A stretch of DNA of 64,000 nt from Gemmatimonadota bacterium. GTDB lineage: Bacteria > Gemmatimonadota > Gemmatimonadetes > Longimicrobiales > Gaopeijiaceae. Under the pieces are notes generated by a model. It was not told where the DNA came from, searched no databases, and worked only from the letters and a program-made list of their open reading frames with translations. The number at the start of each line of letters is the position of its first letter. The stretch's first letter is position 1. The stretch is taken from positions 1-64,000 of the forward strand of contig SLBA01000103.1 of the NCBI GenBank assembly GCA_007126575.1. Direction: 5' to 3'. Position numbers and translations under genes: made by a program. Of the stretch, positions 8,635-17,502 are shown piece after piece.

Positions 8635-9642
8635 TCAACGACTTCGTTCGATCGCGTAGGCGATCGCGGCGCGCAGGGCATCCATCGCCTCGCCCTCGGC
8701 CCCGACCTCATCGAGGGCCGCCTCGGCCTGATCGGCGTAGAATCGAGCCCGGCCCCGCGCGTACTCGAGCCCCCCGGACTCCCGCACGATGGCGACGATC
8801 TCTTCGATCTCGTCGTCGGAGGGGTCGAGCAGGGTGAAGAAACTCCGAATTCGATCCCGCCCCGCGTCGTCGACCACCCGCAGGGTTTCCACCAGGGGAA
8901 GTGTCACTTTTCGCTCCCGGAGATCGTGCCCGACGGGCTTTCCGGTGACCGCCTCGGAGCCCTCGTAGTCAAGAAGGTCGTCGGCCACCTGGAAGGCCAT
9001 CCCCAGCGCCTGGCCATAGCGCCGAAAGGCCTCCCTCCACCGCTCCACCCCCACCACCGCCCCCATTTCGCACGCGGCCGCCATGAGCGACGCCGTCTTG
9101 CACGAAATCAGACGCGTGTAGTCATCTTCATCGAAATCGAGAGCGTCGTAGGAGGTCAGCTGTCGCAGCTCCCCGACGCTCATCTCGTTGGAAGCCCTGG
9201 CCAGCGACCGGATCGCCTCGAGGCGTCCGAGTCGAGCCAGCTCCATCACCGAGCGGGAGTACAGGTAGTCGCCGGTGATCACGGCGACCTGATGCGACCA
9301 CAGGTGATTCACCGTCGGCATGCCCCTGCGGAGGACCGAATGATCCACCGCATCGTCGTGGACGAGCGTCGCCAGATGAACGAGCTCCACCACGGCCGCG
9401 AGGGAAACCGCGTCGTCGTGAGGCCTCCCACCCACTTCGTTGACGAGCAGAAGAAGGGTCGGTCGAAAGAACTTCCCCCGCATCCGGAGGAGAACGTCGT
9501 TGACCTCCTCGATCATGTCGAAGTCGCTCAGGACGATTCGTTGAATCTCGTCCATCACCCCGTCAAGCCGAGCCTTGACCGGCTCCTGAATCGGAACCAG
9601 GCGGGAGGTGGCGGAGGGCGGCGCAGTGATGGCGTGACTCAT
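8635..9642 (-). CDS. Polyprenyl diphosphate synthase (trans-type)
   Basis: Chain-elongating prenyltransferase that builds the long isoprenoid tail of menaquinone or ubiquinone from IPP. Both aspartate-rich motifs are present: DDAVD (96-100) and DDLLD (221-225), with GKFFRP (about 56-61) and KTASL (182-186) as expected. I start at ATG 9642 (335 aa), the usual length; the frame is open to 9828. Chain length cannot be read safely from the sequence. No menaquinone ring-pathway genes are in the window. Confidence 0.92.
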   Translation of the reverse strand: MSHAITAPPSATSRLVPIQEPVKARLDGVMDEIQRIVLSDFDMIEEVNDVLLRMRGKFFRPTLLLLVNEVGGRPHDDAVSLAAVVELVHLATLVHDDAVDHSVLRRGMPTVNHLWSHQVAVITGDYLYSRSVMELARLGRLEAIRSLARASNEMSVGELRQLTSYDALDFDEDDYTRLISCKTASLMAAACEMGAVVGVERWREAFRRYGQALGMAFQVADDLLDYEGSEAVTGKPVGHDLRERKVTLPLVETLRVVDDAGRDRIRSFFTLLDPSDDEIEEIVAIVRESGGLEYARGRARFYADQAEAALDEVGAEGEAMDALRAAIAYAIERSR

Positions 9643-9682
9643 GATTCCGACCGGGGCGGAGGATAAACCGGGAGCAGGAACG

Positions 9683-11698
9683 TCATCGAAGCCCCCTGAG
9701 ACGCTCCGTGACATCCTTGAAGTTGATATCGAGGGAGAAGACCTTCTCATAGAACTCCCTCGCATCGTCGGGGTTCCCGGCCCGCTCGTGCGCCGCGGCC
9801 AGGTAGTAGTAGATCCCGAGCAGGTCATCCTCGATCGGACGCGAGAGGTCGAGCGCCCGGGAGAGAACCCGGACGGCCATCTTCGGCTCGTCCTTGTCGA
9901 GGAAACACTGCCCCATCATCTCGATCGCGCCCAGATGGGTGGGCTGCGCACGCAGCGCCGCCTGAAACATCGAGATCGCCTCGTCCAGGAGCCCCATCTC
10001 CTTGTAGGCGGCCCCAAGATCGTACCGTGAGCTGCTGTCCTCATGATCCAGATTCCGGGCCACCTTCTTCTTGAAGTCCGAGAGCATGCTCGCGAAATCC
10101 ATCCCTTCATCGCCACTCGGTTCGTGTCCGGGCGCGACCCAGCGCGTGGTCCCGACCTCGTCGTCGTCGAGGATCATCGCCCCGAGGTCGACGAAGCTCT
10201 CGGTCGGCGGGGTCTCCGGCTCGGGGGTGGAAGCCGGGCCCGGCTCCTCCGAACCGTCGTCGGGGGCTGCGAAGGAGTCCTCGACTTCGAGTTCGATCTC
10301 CTGCTCCTCAGACGCCTCGAGATCGACCGGATCCGCGTCGAAGCCGACCGGCTCGACCGAGCGCCCGAGGGCGTCGAGGGCGACCGGGTGGCTCGGGTCC
10401 AGCTGAAGCACCTGCTCGTATACCGATGCGGCCTTCTCCATCGAGCCCGAGCGTGCCAGCGCACCGGCGAGTCCCACGAAGGCGGAGAGGAGGAGGCCCC
10501 GGTCGTTCGTTCGATAGGCGAACTCCACCAGCTCCTCGTGCCGATCGGGGTCGTCGGGGTCGGCCGCGATGCGCTCCCGGATTCCTTCGAGGGAGTCCAC
10601 CTCTCCCTCATCGGCGGCGGTGTCCTCCGCCGTCCCGAAGTCGAACTCGTCGTCGGCGCCCAGAAGGGGGAGCGGGTCCGCGGATTCCGGAACCTCGTCC
10701 TCGTCCTCCTCGGCGTCCAGCTCCTCGGTCGCCACCTCGCCGGGCTCGATCGCGCCGAACTCGAAGTCCCCTCCGGTGGCCTCGAACCCCTCTACCGGAG
10801 ACGCCCCCGGCTCCTCCTCGACCTCGTCCTCCTCGATCCCGGTCGACTCCACTCCGAGTTCCGGCTCCGGCGCGTCATCGGCCAGGTGAAACTCGTCGAA
10901 CTCCTCTTCGAAGTCGCCGCCGAAATCGTCGGCGAGCCCTTCCGCGGGCTCCACATCGATCACCTCGTCCTCGGAGAGGCCCGTCTCGCCGAGCCCCGTG
11001 GACTCGAAGGCGTCCAGCCCGGTGAGGTCGACGTCCTGCTCATCGAGCCCGTCGCTCGTCTCTTCGGGAGGCGCATCCGCAGCCGGAAATCGCACCCCGG
11101 GATCGATCGACCGGATCCGCTCCGCGAGTTCTTCGGAGCGATCGGCGGCATCGGCCCGCTCCAGGACCTTCCAGGCATGCAGCAGATGAGGGATCCCTTC
11201 GTCCTCGCGCTCCGACGAGACCAGCTGCTCCCCGAGGAAGACCCGGGTCTCGACGTCGTCGGGGATCAGGGTGACCAGTTCGGCCAACGCCTCGAGCGCC
11301 ACCTCGCGCTCGCCTCGAGCCTCCATCATTTCGGCATACGTCAGATAGCTCTGGCGCGCGTCGACCACGAACCCCTGCTTCGCCCGAATCTCCCCCATGC
11401 GACGGAAGATCTCGGGACGACCGGGCGCGTTGCGGATCATCTTGCGGCAGATGGCGATCGCATTGTTGGGCAGCTCCGACTCCAGGTAGAGGTCGATCGC
11501 CTCGTCGTACGTCTCGATCGCGGCATCCAGGTCACCGTTGCGCACCTGGAGGTCCGCCATCCGGTTCAGGAGGGCGATGTCCGGCTCCTCGGCCTCCTCG
11601 AGCGCGTCGGCGGCTCGCCGGTAGAGGGAGAGGGCCTTGCCCCATTCCTCGGCCAGCTCGTGCTCTCTCGCCTGCTGCTTCAGGGTGTCGATCTTCAT
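9683..11698 (-). CDS. Large acidic TPR protein
   Basis: 671 residues, function unknown. TPR helices fill residues 1-170 (EEWGKALSLYRRAADALEEA, GDLDAAIETYDEAIDLY), then comes a very acidic linker (about 190-370), a middle TPR unit (about 370-445), a second acidic linker with LDLEASEEQEIELEVED-like sequence, and three C-terminal TPRs (about 556-671). No signal peptide. The ATG at 11698 overlaps the formimidoyltransferase stop as ATGA, so the two are coupled. The TPR / acidic linker / TPR plan matches the protein at 3947-5596; they may be paralogous scaffold proteins. Confidence 0.8.
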   Translation of the reverse strand: MKIDTLKQQAREHELAEEWGKALSLYRRAADALEEAEEPDIALLNRMADLQVRNGDLDAAIETYDEAIDLYLESELPNNAIAICRKMIRNAPGRPEIFRRMGEIRAKQGFVVDARQSYLTYAEMMEARGEREVALEALAELVTLIPDDVETRVFLGEQLVSSEREDEGIPHLLHAWKVLERADAADRSEELAERIRSIDPGVRFPAADAPPEETSDGLDEQDVDLTGLDAFESTGLGETGLSEDEVIDVEPAEGLADDFGGDFEEEFDEFHLADDAPEPELGVESTGIEEDEVEEEPGASPVEGFEATGGDFEFGAIEPGEVATEELDAEEDEDEVPESADPLPLLGADDEFDFGTAEDTAADEGEVDSLEGIRERIAADPDDPDRHEELVEFAYRTNDRGLLLSAFVGLAGALARSGSMEKAASVYEQVLQLDPSHPVALDALGRSVEPVGFDADPVDLEASEEQEIELEVEDSFAAPDDGSEEPGPASTPEPETPPTESFVDLGAMILDDDEVGTTRWVAPGHEPSGDEGMDFASMLSDFKKKVARNLDHEDSSSRYDLGAAYKEMGLLDEAISMFQAALRAQPTHLGAIEMMGQCFLDKDEPKMAVRVLSRALDLSRPIEDDLLGIYYYLAAAHERAGNPDDAREFYEKVFSLDINFKDVTERLRGLR

Positions 11699-12750
11699 CG
11701 GGTTTCGTCCCGCTCCCCGGAGCCCGAAAGCTCCTCGGAGAGTCGTGTGAGTTCGTCGTTCAGTGCGGTCGGAATCGCGTCGACCGAAGCTCGCGCAGCC
11801 TCGAGCACCCGCTCGGCAGCCGCTTTCAGGCGTGCAACGCGATGCTCCGCCACCCGAGAGGATAGAACCTTTGGGGGTGTCCGGTCCAGCGTCGCCAGCC
11901 GATCGGCACCAGCCCGGGCAACCAGTTCGTCGGGGCACATGCCGATGATTTCCGTTCCCGCCAGCCGCCCCCCTTCGGCCTCGACCCTCTCCTCGATCCG
12001 TCGGAACACCGCGAAGGCATCGCGCCGACCGGCGTCCTCCAGGTTCATCGAGATCTGCATCCGACCCTGATGGGGCAGCTCCAGCCCGAGCGTTCGAAGC
12101 CCCGGGATGCCTCCCCGGCTGCCCCGCAGCTCGGCCGCGATCCGCTTCAGCGCGCCCGCATCCAGTCCGTCGACATCGATGTTCCAGGCCAGAAGCAGGG
12201 GCCTCGCGCCGACGCAGGTGACCCCCGCGGTCGGGTGTACCCGGATCCCCGGAGTGAGGTCGGGGCCCGGGTGCCGGGTCCTTCCCGATCCCGGGTGCGC
12301 GTCGGCCACCAGAGCCTCGAATCCCCCTCTGCGAAGGTCGGCCAGTCGTCGCCCCGGAGGCGTCGATGCTTCGCCGTAGAAATATATGGGGACCCCCACC
12401 TCGTCGGCGATGCGGGCCCCCACGCGACGGGCCGAGCGGATCGCGTCCGACATGTCGAGTCCGGAGATCGGAACGAGGGGGAGGACGTCGAGGGCGCCGA
12501 TTCGAGGGTGGACCCCTTCGTGGTCACGCAGGTCGATCGCACCCACCGCCCATCGGGCCAGCGCGACCGCCGCCGACTCCACGTGAGCTGGCGAGCCGAT
12601 GAAGGTGACCACCGAACGGTTGTGGTCCGGATCCGAGGAGTAGTCGAGGACTTCCGCACCCTCCCCGGCCACGAGCTCGACGCATCGCTCCAGCAACGCC
12701 GTATCCCGCCCGAAACTGAGGTTGGGCACCGCCTCCAGGACGGGCATCAT
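11695..12750 (-). CDS. Glutamate formimidoyltransferase (FTCD N-terminal type)
   Basis: 351 residues matching the formiminotransferase half of vertebrate FTCD, which moves the formimino group of N-formimidoyl-glutamate to tetrahydrofolate in histidine breakdown. Landmarks are EAVPNLSFGRD at the start, DPDHNRSVVTFIG (41-53) and DHEGVHPRIGALDVLP. The cyclodeaminase half is absent; instead there is a helical tail of about 50 residues. No other hut gene is nearby. Start is ATG 12750 (or the next codon). There is no Shine-Dalgarno, and a TATACT box ends nine bases before the ATG, so translation is probably leaderless. Confidence 0.88.
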   Translation of the reverse strand: MMPVLEAVPNLSFGRDTALLERCVELVAGEGAEVLDYSSDPDHNRSVVTFIGSPAHVESAAVALARWAVGAIDLRDHEGVHPRIGALDVLPLVPISGLDMSDAIRSARRVGARIADEVGVPIYFYGEASTPPGRRLADLRRGGFEALVADAHPGSGRTRHPGPDLTPGIRVHPTAGVTCVGARPLLLAWNIDVDGLDAGALKRIAAELRGSRGGIPGLRTLGLELPHQGRMQISMNLEDAGRRDAFAVFRRIEERVEAEGGRLAGTEIIGMCPDELVARAGADRLATLDRTPPKVLSSRVAEHRVARLKAAAERVLEAARASVDAIPTALNDELTRLSEELSGSGERDETR

Positions 12751-12758
12751 AGGCCCGG

Positions 12759-12764
12759 AGTATA
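12759..12764 (-). promoter_or_regulatory. -10 box giving a leaderless formimidoyltransferase mRNA
   Basis: TATACT on the minus strand (12764-12759) matches five of six consensus bases. Eight bases separate it from the ATG at 12750, so the transcript should begin at or next to the start codon. The -35 region is poor (TTGTGC at 17 bases). Confidence 0.5.
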
Positions 12765-12836
12765 GCGTCCGGGCGAAGTGGGCACAACAAGATCATGCGC
12801 CTGACCGCACCCCCGGCACCGGCACCCCCGCTTCGC

Positions 12837-13997
12837 TCAACGCGCCGAGCGCTCCCCGACCGTCGAGAGCGCCGGGTTCCCGGGCTGAAGTTGAAACGCC
12901 CAGTCGAAGAGCGCGATCGCCCCGTCCTGCGCAAAGCCGACATGGGTGACCCGTATGACACCGTAGTTCCACTGCCCGCCACTCGCGGGAACGCGCAGGA
13001 CATAGCTGTATCCCGGGGTCATCGCGAGATCCCCCTGGTGGTAGCCTCCACCCGGGGCGAACCGGAGGTCGGTGCACCCGGCATCGGCCGCCGGGCCGCA
13101 TCGAAGGGCCGTGGTGGCGAAGGCCTCGCCGTGCACTTCGACCCCCGGGCCGGGCACGAGCCACCAGCCCTCGCTGTCGACTTCCATTCGGAAGTGCCGA
13201 TCGCCGCTGGCGCCCGGAACGATCGGATCGGTCGCCTCGGCCTCCTGGAAGCGGAACCCGGAAAGCGCCGGGCGATCCTCGAAGGCGTAGATGAACTCTC
13301 CGTGAAAGTCGGGTCGCGGCGTTCCCTCGGCCAGGGCGCTGCCACCACTCTCATGGCCGAGATCATCGACCGAGGTCACGAAGTATCCGTAGGTGCTCCC
13401 ATTTTCGACCAGCAGGTCCAGGAACCCCTCGGAGTCGGTCTCGCCGAGAAAAACGACCTGGCCGTCCCCGCCCTCGAGGTACACCCGGTAGAAGGCGAAG
13501 TCGTCGGCCGATCTAGCGAGGTCATCCCACGTCAGGAAGATCGCGTTGTCGAGGGGGACCGCGTCGATGCTCCCCGGTGCGGGGGGAGCCACCGGCTGCG
13601 GAACGAAGACCTCGACGGCGAAGTCGCTCGCCGTCTCCGACCCGCTCCGTGTGTCGAACGAAGCCACGTAATATTCGTAGCTTCGGCCCGGACTCAGGTT
13701 GATGTCGGAGTAGGAGCACAGGCCGTCGCGGCAATTGCTCACCTCGGCGACCAGGTAGTAGTCCCGATCCGTGGTCCGCTTCGCGTAGACGCGAAAGGCT
13801 TCCCCGTCCCACCCCGAGTGCAGCTCCCACTGGAGGTTCACGGCCTGCGCGTAGTACCAGACCTGCAGATCGACCGGTGGGGCCGGACCGGCCCCCGACC
13901 ACGTGCTTCCGACCTCGTCACATCCGGCCGCGACGATGGCGAGTGCGGGGAGCAGGATCGCCCTGCGGATTCGACGGGTGAAGCTCGGGCTCAACAT
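12837..13997 (-). CDS. Secreted lipoprotein with fibronectin-III-like domains
   Basis: 386 residues, function unknown. A basic N-terminus and hydrophobic stretch end in AAGC (Cys about 25), a lipoprotein signal. Two segments look like FN3 folds: one begins PPVDLQVWYYAQAVNLQWE, the next PPAPGSIDAVPLDNAIFLTW; both contain the Tyr-rich YEYYVASFD / YGYFVTSVD strand. The C-terminal third has several Trp and Tyr residues and four Cys pairs are possible in the whole protein. The ATG at 13997 has GGAG seven bases upstream. Probably surface or periplasmic; similar proteins in this type of genome are unannotated. Confidence 0.7.
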   Translation of the reverse strand: MLSPSFTRRIRRAILLPALAIVAAGCDEVGSTWSGAGPAPPVDLQVWYYAQAVNLQWELHSGWDGEAFRVYAKRTTDRDYYLVAEVSNCRDGLCSYSDINLSPGRSYEYYVASFDTRSGSETASDFAVEVFVPQPVAPPAPGSIDAVPLDNAIFLTWDDLARSADDFAFYRVYLEGGDGQVVFLGETDSEGFLDLLVENGSTYGYFVTSVDDLGHESGGSALAEGTPRPDFHGEFIYAFEDRPALSGFRFQEAEATDPIVPGASGDRHFRMEVDSEGWWLVPGPGVEVHGEAFATTALRCGPAADAGCTDLRFAPGGGYHQGDLAMTPGYSYVLRVPASGGQWNYGVIRVTHVGFAQDGAIALFDWAFQLQPGNPALSTVGERSAR

Positions 13998-14050
13998 GGT
14001 TCGACTCCTTCGAAGCGGGCGAACTCGCACGGGGACTCCTGGTCGGCCTT

Positions 14051-14075
14051 CCGGCGGAAGCCCTCTGTCCGCCGG
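14051..14075. other. Stem-loop in the leader of the FN3 lipoprotein gene
   Basis: CCGGCGGA (14051-14058) and TCCGCCGG (14068-14075) form a perfect 8-bp stem with a 9-base loop, 54 to 78 bases upstream of the ATG at 13997. There is no T run. It could affect RNA stability or translation. Confidence 0.4.
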
Positions 14076-14170
14076 TCGCCCTTCCGACGTCTCAGTGCAG
14101 GAGGCATGCCGCGATGGAATCGGCCCATCGCCGCCTGCGACAACGCTTCGCGGGAGGTGGACCCGGGCGA

Positions 14171-14192
14171 GGTGTCCTCGGTTCAGGACACC
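14171..14192. terminator. Possible terminator hairpin downstream of lptD
   Basis: GGTGTCCT (14171-14178) and AGGACACC (14185-14192) form a perfect 8-bp stem with a 6-base loop about 50 bases after the lptD stop. It lacks a clear T run, so termination may be partial or it may protect the mRNA end. Confidence 0.45.
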
Positions 14193-14244
14193 CCGCGTCC
14201 GCGAACGGGCTCAGCCGACCGCGGCCGAACGCTGGTGCCGCCGA

Positions 14245-17200
14245 TCAGAACCCAGCGGGCAGGCCCTCTCCGGGACCACCGAGTCGCCCGTCGACGTTGC
14301 GCTGCTCGTAGTCGAAGCGCAGATCGCGATTCGCCCTCAGCGAAACGTCGAACTGGAAGCTCCAGTTCCCACTGGCCGTCTGCCGGAAGCCGAACGAGGC
14401 TTCCCACTCGTGAAGGTCCCGCCGCAGCCGTAGAATGTGGTCGTTGAAGCGGGCCTCCTCGACGTCGTACGTCGTCTGCCAGGTTGCATCCCAGTTCTGG
14501 GTGGGCTGGAAGGAGAGCGAGGCGGAGACCATCTGCGAGCGCAGCGCCGTCGACCCGGGCTGCTGAGCCTGAGTTCCCGCCGCCGAGCGAGGGCGCCGCA
14601 ACGAGTACGAGAGCCGGGCGTCCCACCCCTGTCGTCGGGGTCCCGCGGCGGCGGGGCCTGCCGAAGAGCCCGGCATGACCCGATTCTCGTCGAACCCGTC
14701 GGATCCACCGAAGGGGTCGTCCTCGTCGTCGAACCCACCGGAGGCACCCTCGGGCGCTCCCGGCTGACCCGGTCCGGGACCGGCGTCGGACGGCTCCGAA
14801 GCTTCGATGCCGAGGACACTCGCCACCCTGCGGACGATCCCTGAGCGATGGTCGAGCGAGAACCCCACCGAGAGCTGCTCGAGGTGCGGGGCGAACTGCC
14901 GGAGCTGCCCCTCCGATCCCACCGCCGGCTCCTCGAAGAGCGAGTGTGCGAAGGAGAGGCTGAGTCCCCGCAGGTAGTCGGAGCGAATCGTGTTGGTAAG
15001 GCGAGTCGTCGTGAACCCGTCGATGAACCGACCGGTCGAGTCGGCCTGGACGATGTCGTACGACACCGCCGAGGTGTTCAGGCCGAGCAGGGTCACCACC
15101 CGGGACTGCGGGGCCCGTCGCGGCCCGTCGTCATCGTCGTCGGGGAGGTCTCCGACTCCTTCCATCTCGTCGGTCTCCGCGTCCTCCGAGAGAAGGGGGA
15201 GCGGGTCGTCGACATCCGCGTCGGGATCGTCCTCTCCGGGGGGCGGGGCCGCCGCGGGATCCAGCGCATCCGCGGGCTCGGTGGCACCCGGCCGCGCAGG
15301 CTCGGGCTGCCGCTCCTCTTCCTGGACCCGCGCCTCGAAGGTCTGGTTCAGGGTGAGGCTGACCTGGTTCTGGACCCTGAGATTCCTGGATCCGAACACG
15401 CGATCCTGCAGCGCGGTCGGCTCGGTCGCCGGAGAGTAGCTGTAGTTGATTTGCGGAGACAGCTTGTGACGGATGGCCTCGAAGCCCGCGAACCCCGGAT
15501 AGAACCCGAAGATCTCGGTCCGTGCGCCCACCCCGAGGCTGACCCGCGTGGGGGCCGTCACGAAGGCGGTCGCGTCGGGAATGCTGTCGACGCGCGCGAG
15601 GTTGCCACTCAGGCTCAGCGACGGGGTGATCGTGCTGTTGCCCATGAGACGCTGCTGGTATCCCAGCGAGACATTCCAGTCGGCCGTCGCGTCGCTGAAG
15701 GCCACGAGCTCTCCGGTCTGCGGGTGCACGCTAGAAAACGACGACCCCGGCTGTCCGGGCGCGAACCCGGAGCCCGGGCCGAATCCCGGCAGGACCGCCA
15801 TCCCGTCCGCGCCCGGCTCGAGCAGCTCCGCCGGCACCTCGGGGAAGACGGTCTCGCGGAAGTTCAACTGGCTCGAGAGGCTGAGATTGCCCAGCCCGAC
15901 CGATCCGCGGGCGCGAGCCTGCGTCCGGGTGTTGTCGGCCCGGTTGAAGCGGAAGAGCGTATCGGGCTGGACGGGAAACTCGCGCACGTCGCGACTGAAG
16001 CTGGTCGACCCGCTCAGCGAGACATTGTTGTACCAGCTGGCCTGCTGGGGCGGCGCCGAGAAGAGGGTGCGGGTGTTCAGCGAGAGCGAGGCGTTCGGCA
16101 GGGTCATCTCGAGCCGGTCGTCGCTCAGAAACTGCTGGCGACGGGCCGAGACCGAGAGGCTGCCCCATCCGAACCGATGCTGTAGACCGGCATTCGAGTC
16201 GATCGACGAGGTGAGCTCCCGGGGGTCGAGCGAGGTCTGCCGCACGAGACGAGTGTTCGTGACGTAGTTGCCCGAGAGGGAGACGCGGGTGCGCTCGGTG
16301 GCCTCCCAGTTGTTCCGGGTCGAGATGGCGAAATCGCGGGCTCCGGTATCACGCCAGAAGCGGCGCATCGAGACATCACCCTGCAGGAACTGCCGGGCCC
16401 ACCGGTACCGCAGTGACCCCGTGAGGGCCGTATACTGGTTCGACCACCAGTCCATCGCCAGCGATGCGTCGGAGTAGTCCGACATCGCCCAGAAGAATCC
16501 CACGTTCGAGATCCGTCGATTGTATCCGGCCGAGGTACGCACGATGTCGTTGACCGAGAACCGGGGCGTCAGGATCCCGCTCGACCGCCCCGACTGCAGC
16601 GGCTGCGCCATGAAGGGGAGCCAGGCCACCGGGACATCGTCGAAGTAGAGCCGAACCGAGCGGGCGACGAGGACCCGATCCGCCACGATCTTCATCGCCT
16701 CGGCCTCGAAGTACGAGTGGGGTGGATCGTGATCACACGAGGTGAACCGGGTACTGCTTCCGAACAGGAGGCCGTCCTGCACGGAATCGAGGTTTCCGCG
16801 AACGATCCAGTTTCCTGCTCCCTCGGAATACGTCGTCTCTGCGTCCAGCGCGGTGGCCCTGCGGGTCGGGACATCGTAGACCATCGACGAGCTTCGGACC
16901 GGATCCCCGCGCTGTGAGGTGAGGAGGGTGGAGCCGATCGTGCGCACGCGCCCCGAGGCTTCGTCGTAGACGATCGAGGAGTCCGCCTCGACCTCGACTC
17001 CCTCTCCCGCGAACCGGGCCGCATTCGCTTCCGACCCGGTCAGGGTCAGGCGCCGGTCGAGCGCAGTGAAGTCCGCCCTGGCGCCGGAGTAGGTGGCGAT
17101 GTTGTAGCCCGACAGACGCGACAGCGCCTGCATGACCGAGTCGGCCCCCGAGGGGAGCCGCACCTGAGACGAGGTCCGGCCCGACTCCTGGCCACCGGCT

Positions 17201-17502
17201 GGAGGCGGGGCGCCGGGACGGGCGGTGGTATCCGCGCCCGGAGGTGCCACGCGGTCCGGGTCTCCGGTCTCGTCGGGCGGCAGGGAGTCCACCGGGGGCA
17301 GGGCGCCGTTGCGTCGGACTCGGTCGAGGATCCGCGCGCGCACCGAATCGGCTCGAGTGGTCAGTGTATCGCCTCCCCCTTCCACAGACAGGAAGGGGCC
17401 CGGCGCGATGTCGATCCCGATGCCACCACTCGCACCCAGAACCGAGGCCCCTGGACTCAGGAGCAGCGCTCCGAGCACGAACCCGACGGCCCACAGCCTC
17501 AC
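14245..17502 (-). CDS. lptD: Putative LPS assembly outer-membrane protein LptD
   Basis: 1085 residues. The start is GTG 17502-17500, overlapping the tatC stop as GTGA, which puts a signal peptide (RLWAVGFVLGALLLSPGASV) at the N-terminus; the frame stays open to 17580. After a Pro-rich linker comes an LptA/OstA-like jellyroll (about 130-270, TLTGSEANAARF, YDEASGRVRTIG), then a large beta-barrel from about 280, opening with FTSCDHDPPHSYFEAEAMKI and VPVAWLPFM, the part most like other LptD. Two acidic, low-complexity insertions (about 750-810 and 930-985) are probably extracellular or periplasmic loops. It inserts LPS in the outer leaflet. No lptE is visible. Confidence 0.85.
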   Translation of the reverse strand: MRLWAVGFVLGALLLSPGASVLGASGGIGIDIAPGPFLSVEGGGDTLTTRADSVRARILDRVRRNGALPPVDSLPPDETGDPDRVAPPGADTTARPGAPPPAGGQESGRTSSQVRLPSGADSVMQALSRLSGYNIATYSGARADFTALDRRLTLTGSEANAARFAGEGVEVEADSSIVYDEASGRVRTIGSTLLTSQRGDPVRSSSMVYDVPTRRATALDAETTYSEGAGNWIVRGNLDSVQDGLLFGSSTRFTSCDHDPPHSYFEAEAMKIVADRVLVARSVRLYFDDVPVAWLPFMAQPLQSGRSSGILTPRFSVNDIVRTSAGYNRRISNVGFFWAMSDYSDASLAMDWWSNQYTALTGSLRYRWARQFLQGDVSMRRFWRDTGARDFAISTRNNWEATERTRVSLSGNYVTNTRLVRQTSLDPRELTSSIDSNAGLQHRFGWGSLSVSARRQQFLSDDRLEMTLPNASLSLNTRTLFSAPPQQASWYNNVSLSGSTSFSRDVREFPVQPDTLFRFNRADNTRTQARARGSVGLGNLSLSSQLNFRETVFPEVPAELLEPGADGMAVLPGFGPGSGFAPGQPGSSFSSVHPQTGELVAFSDATADWNVSLGYQQRLMGNSTITPSLSLSGNLARVDSIPDATAFVTAPTRVSLGVGARTEIFGFYPGFAGFEAIRHKLSPQINYSYSPATEPTALQDRVFGSRNLRVQNQVSLTLNQTFEARVQEEERQPEPARPGATEPADALDPAAAPPPGEDDPDADVDDPLPLLSEDAETDEMEGVGDLPDDDDDGPRRAPQSRVVTLLGLNTSAVSYDIVQADSTGRFIDGFTTTRLTNTIRSDYLRGLSLSFAHSLFEEPAVGSEGQLRQFAPHLEQLSVGFSLDHRSGIVRRVASVLGIEASEPSDAGPGPGQPGAPEGASGGFDDEDDPFGGSDGFDENRVMPGSSAGPAAAGPRRQGWDARLSYSLRRPRSAAGTQAQQPGSTALRSQMVSASLSFQPTQNWDATWQTTYDVEEARFNDHILRLRRDLHEWEASFGFRQTASGNWSFQFDVSLRANRDLRFDYEQRNVDGRLGGPGEGLPAGF

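Noticed and set aside
10043-12070. Plus-strand frame of 675 codons
   Set aside because: Antisense to the acidic TPR gene; the GAG/GAC-rich codons of that gene keep the opposite frame open.
12795-14447. Plus-strand frame of 550 codons
   Set aside because: Antisense to the lipoprotein; it crosses two hairpins and the gene boundary, with no recognisable domain.
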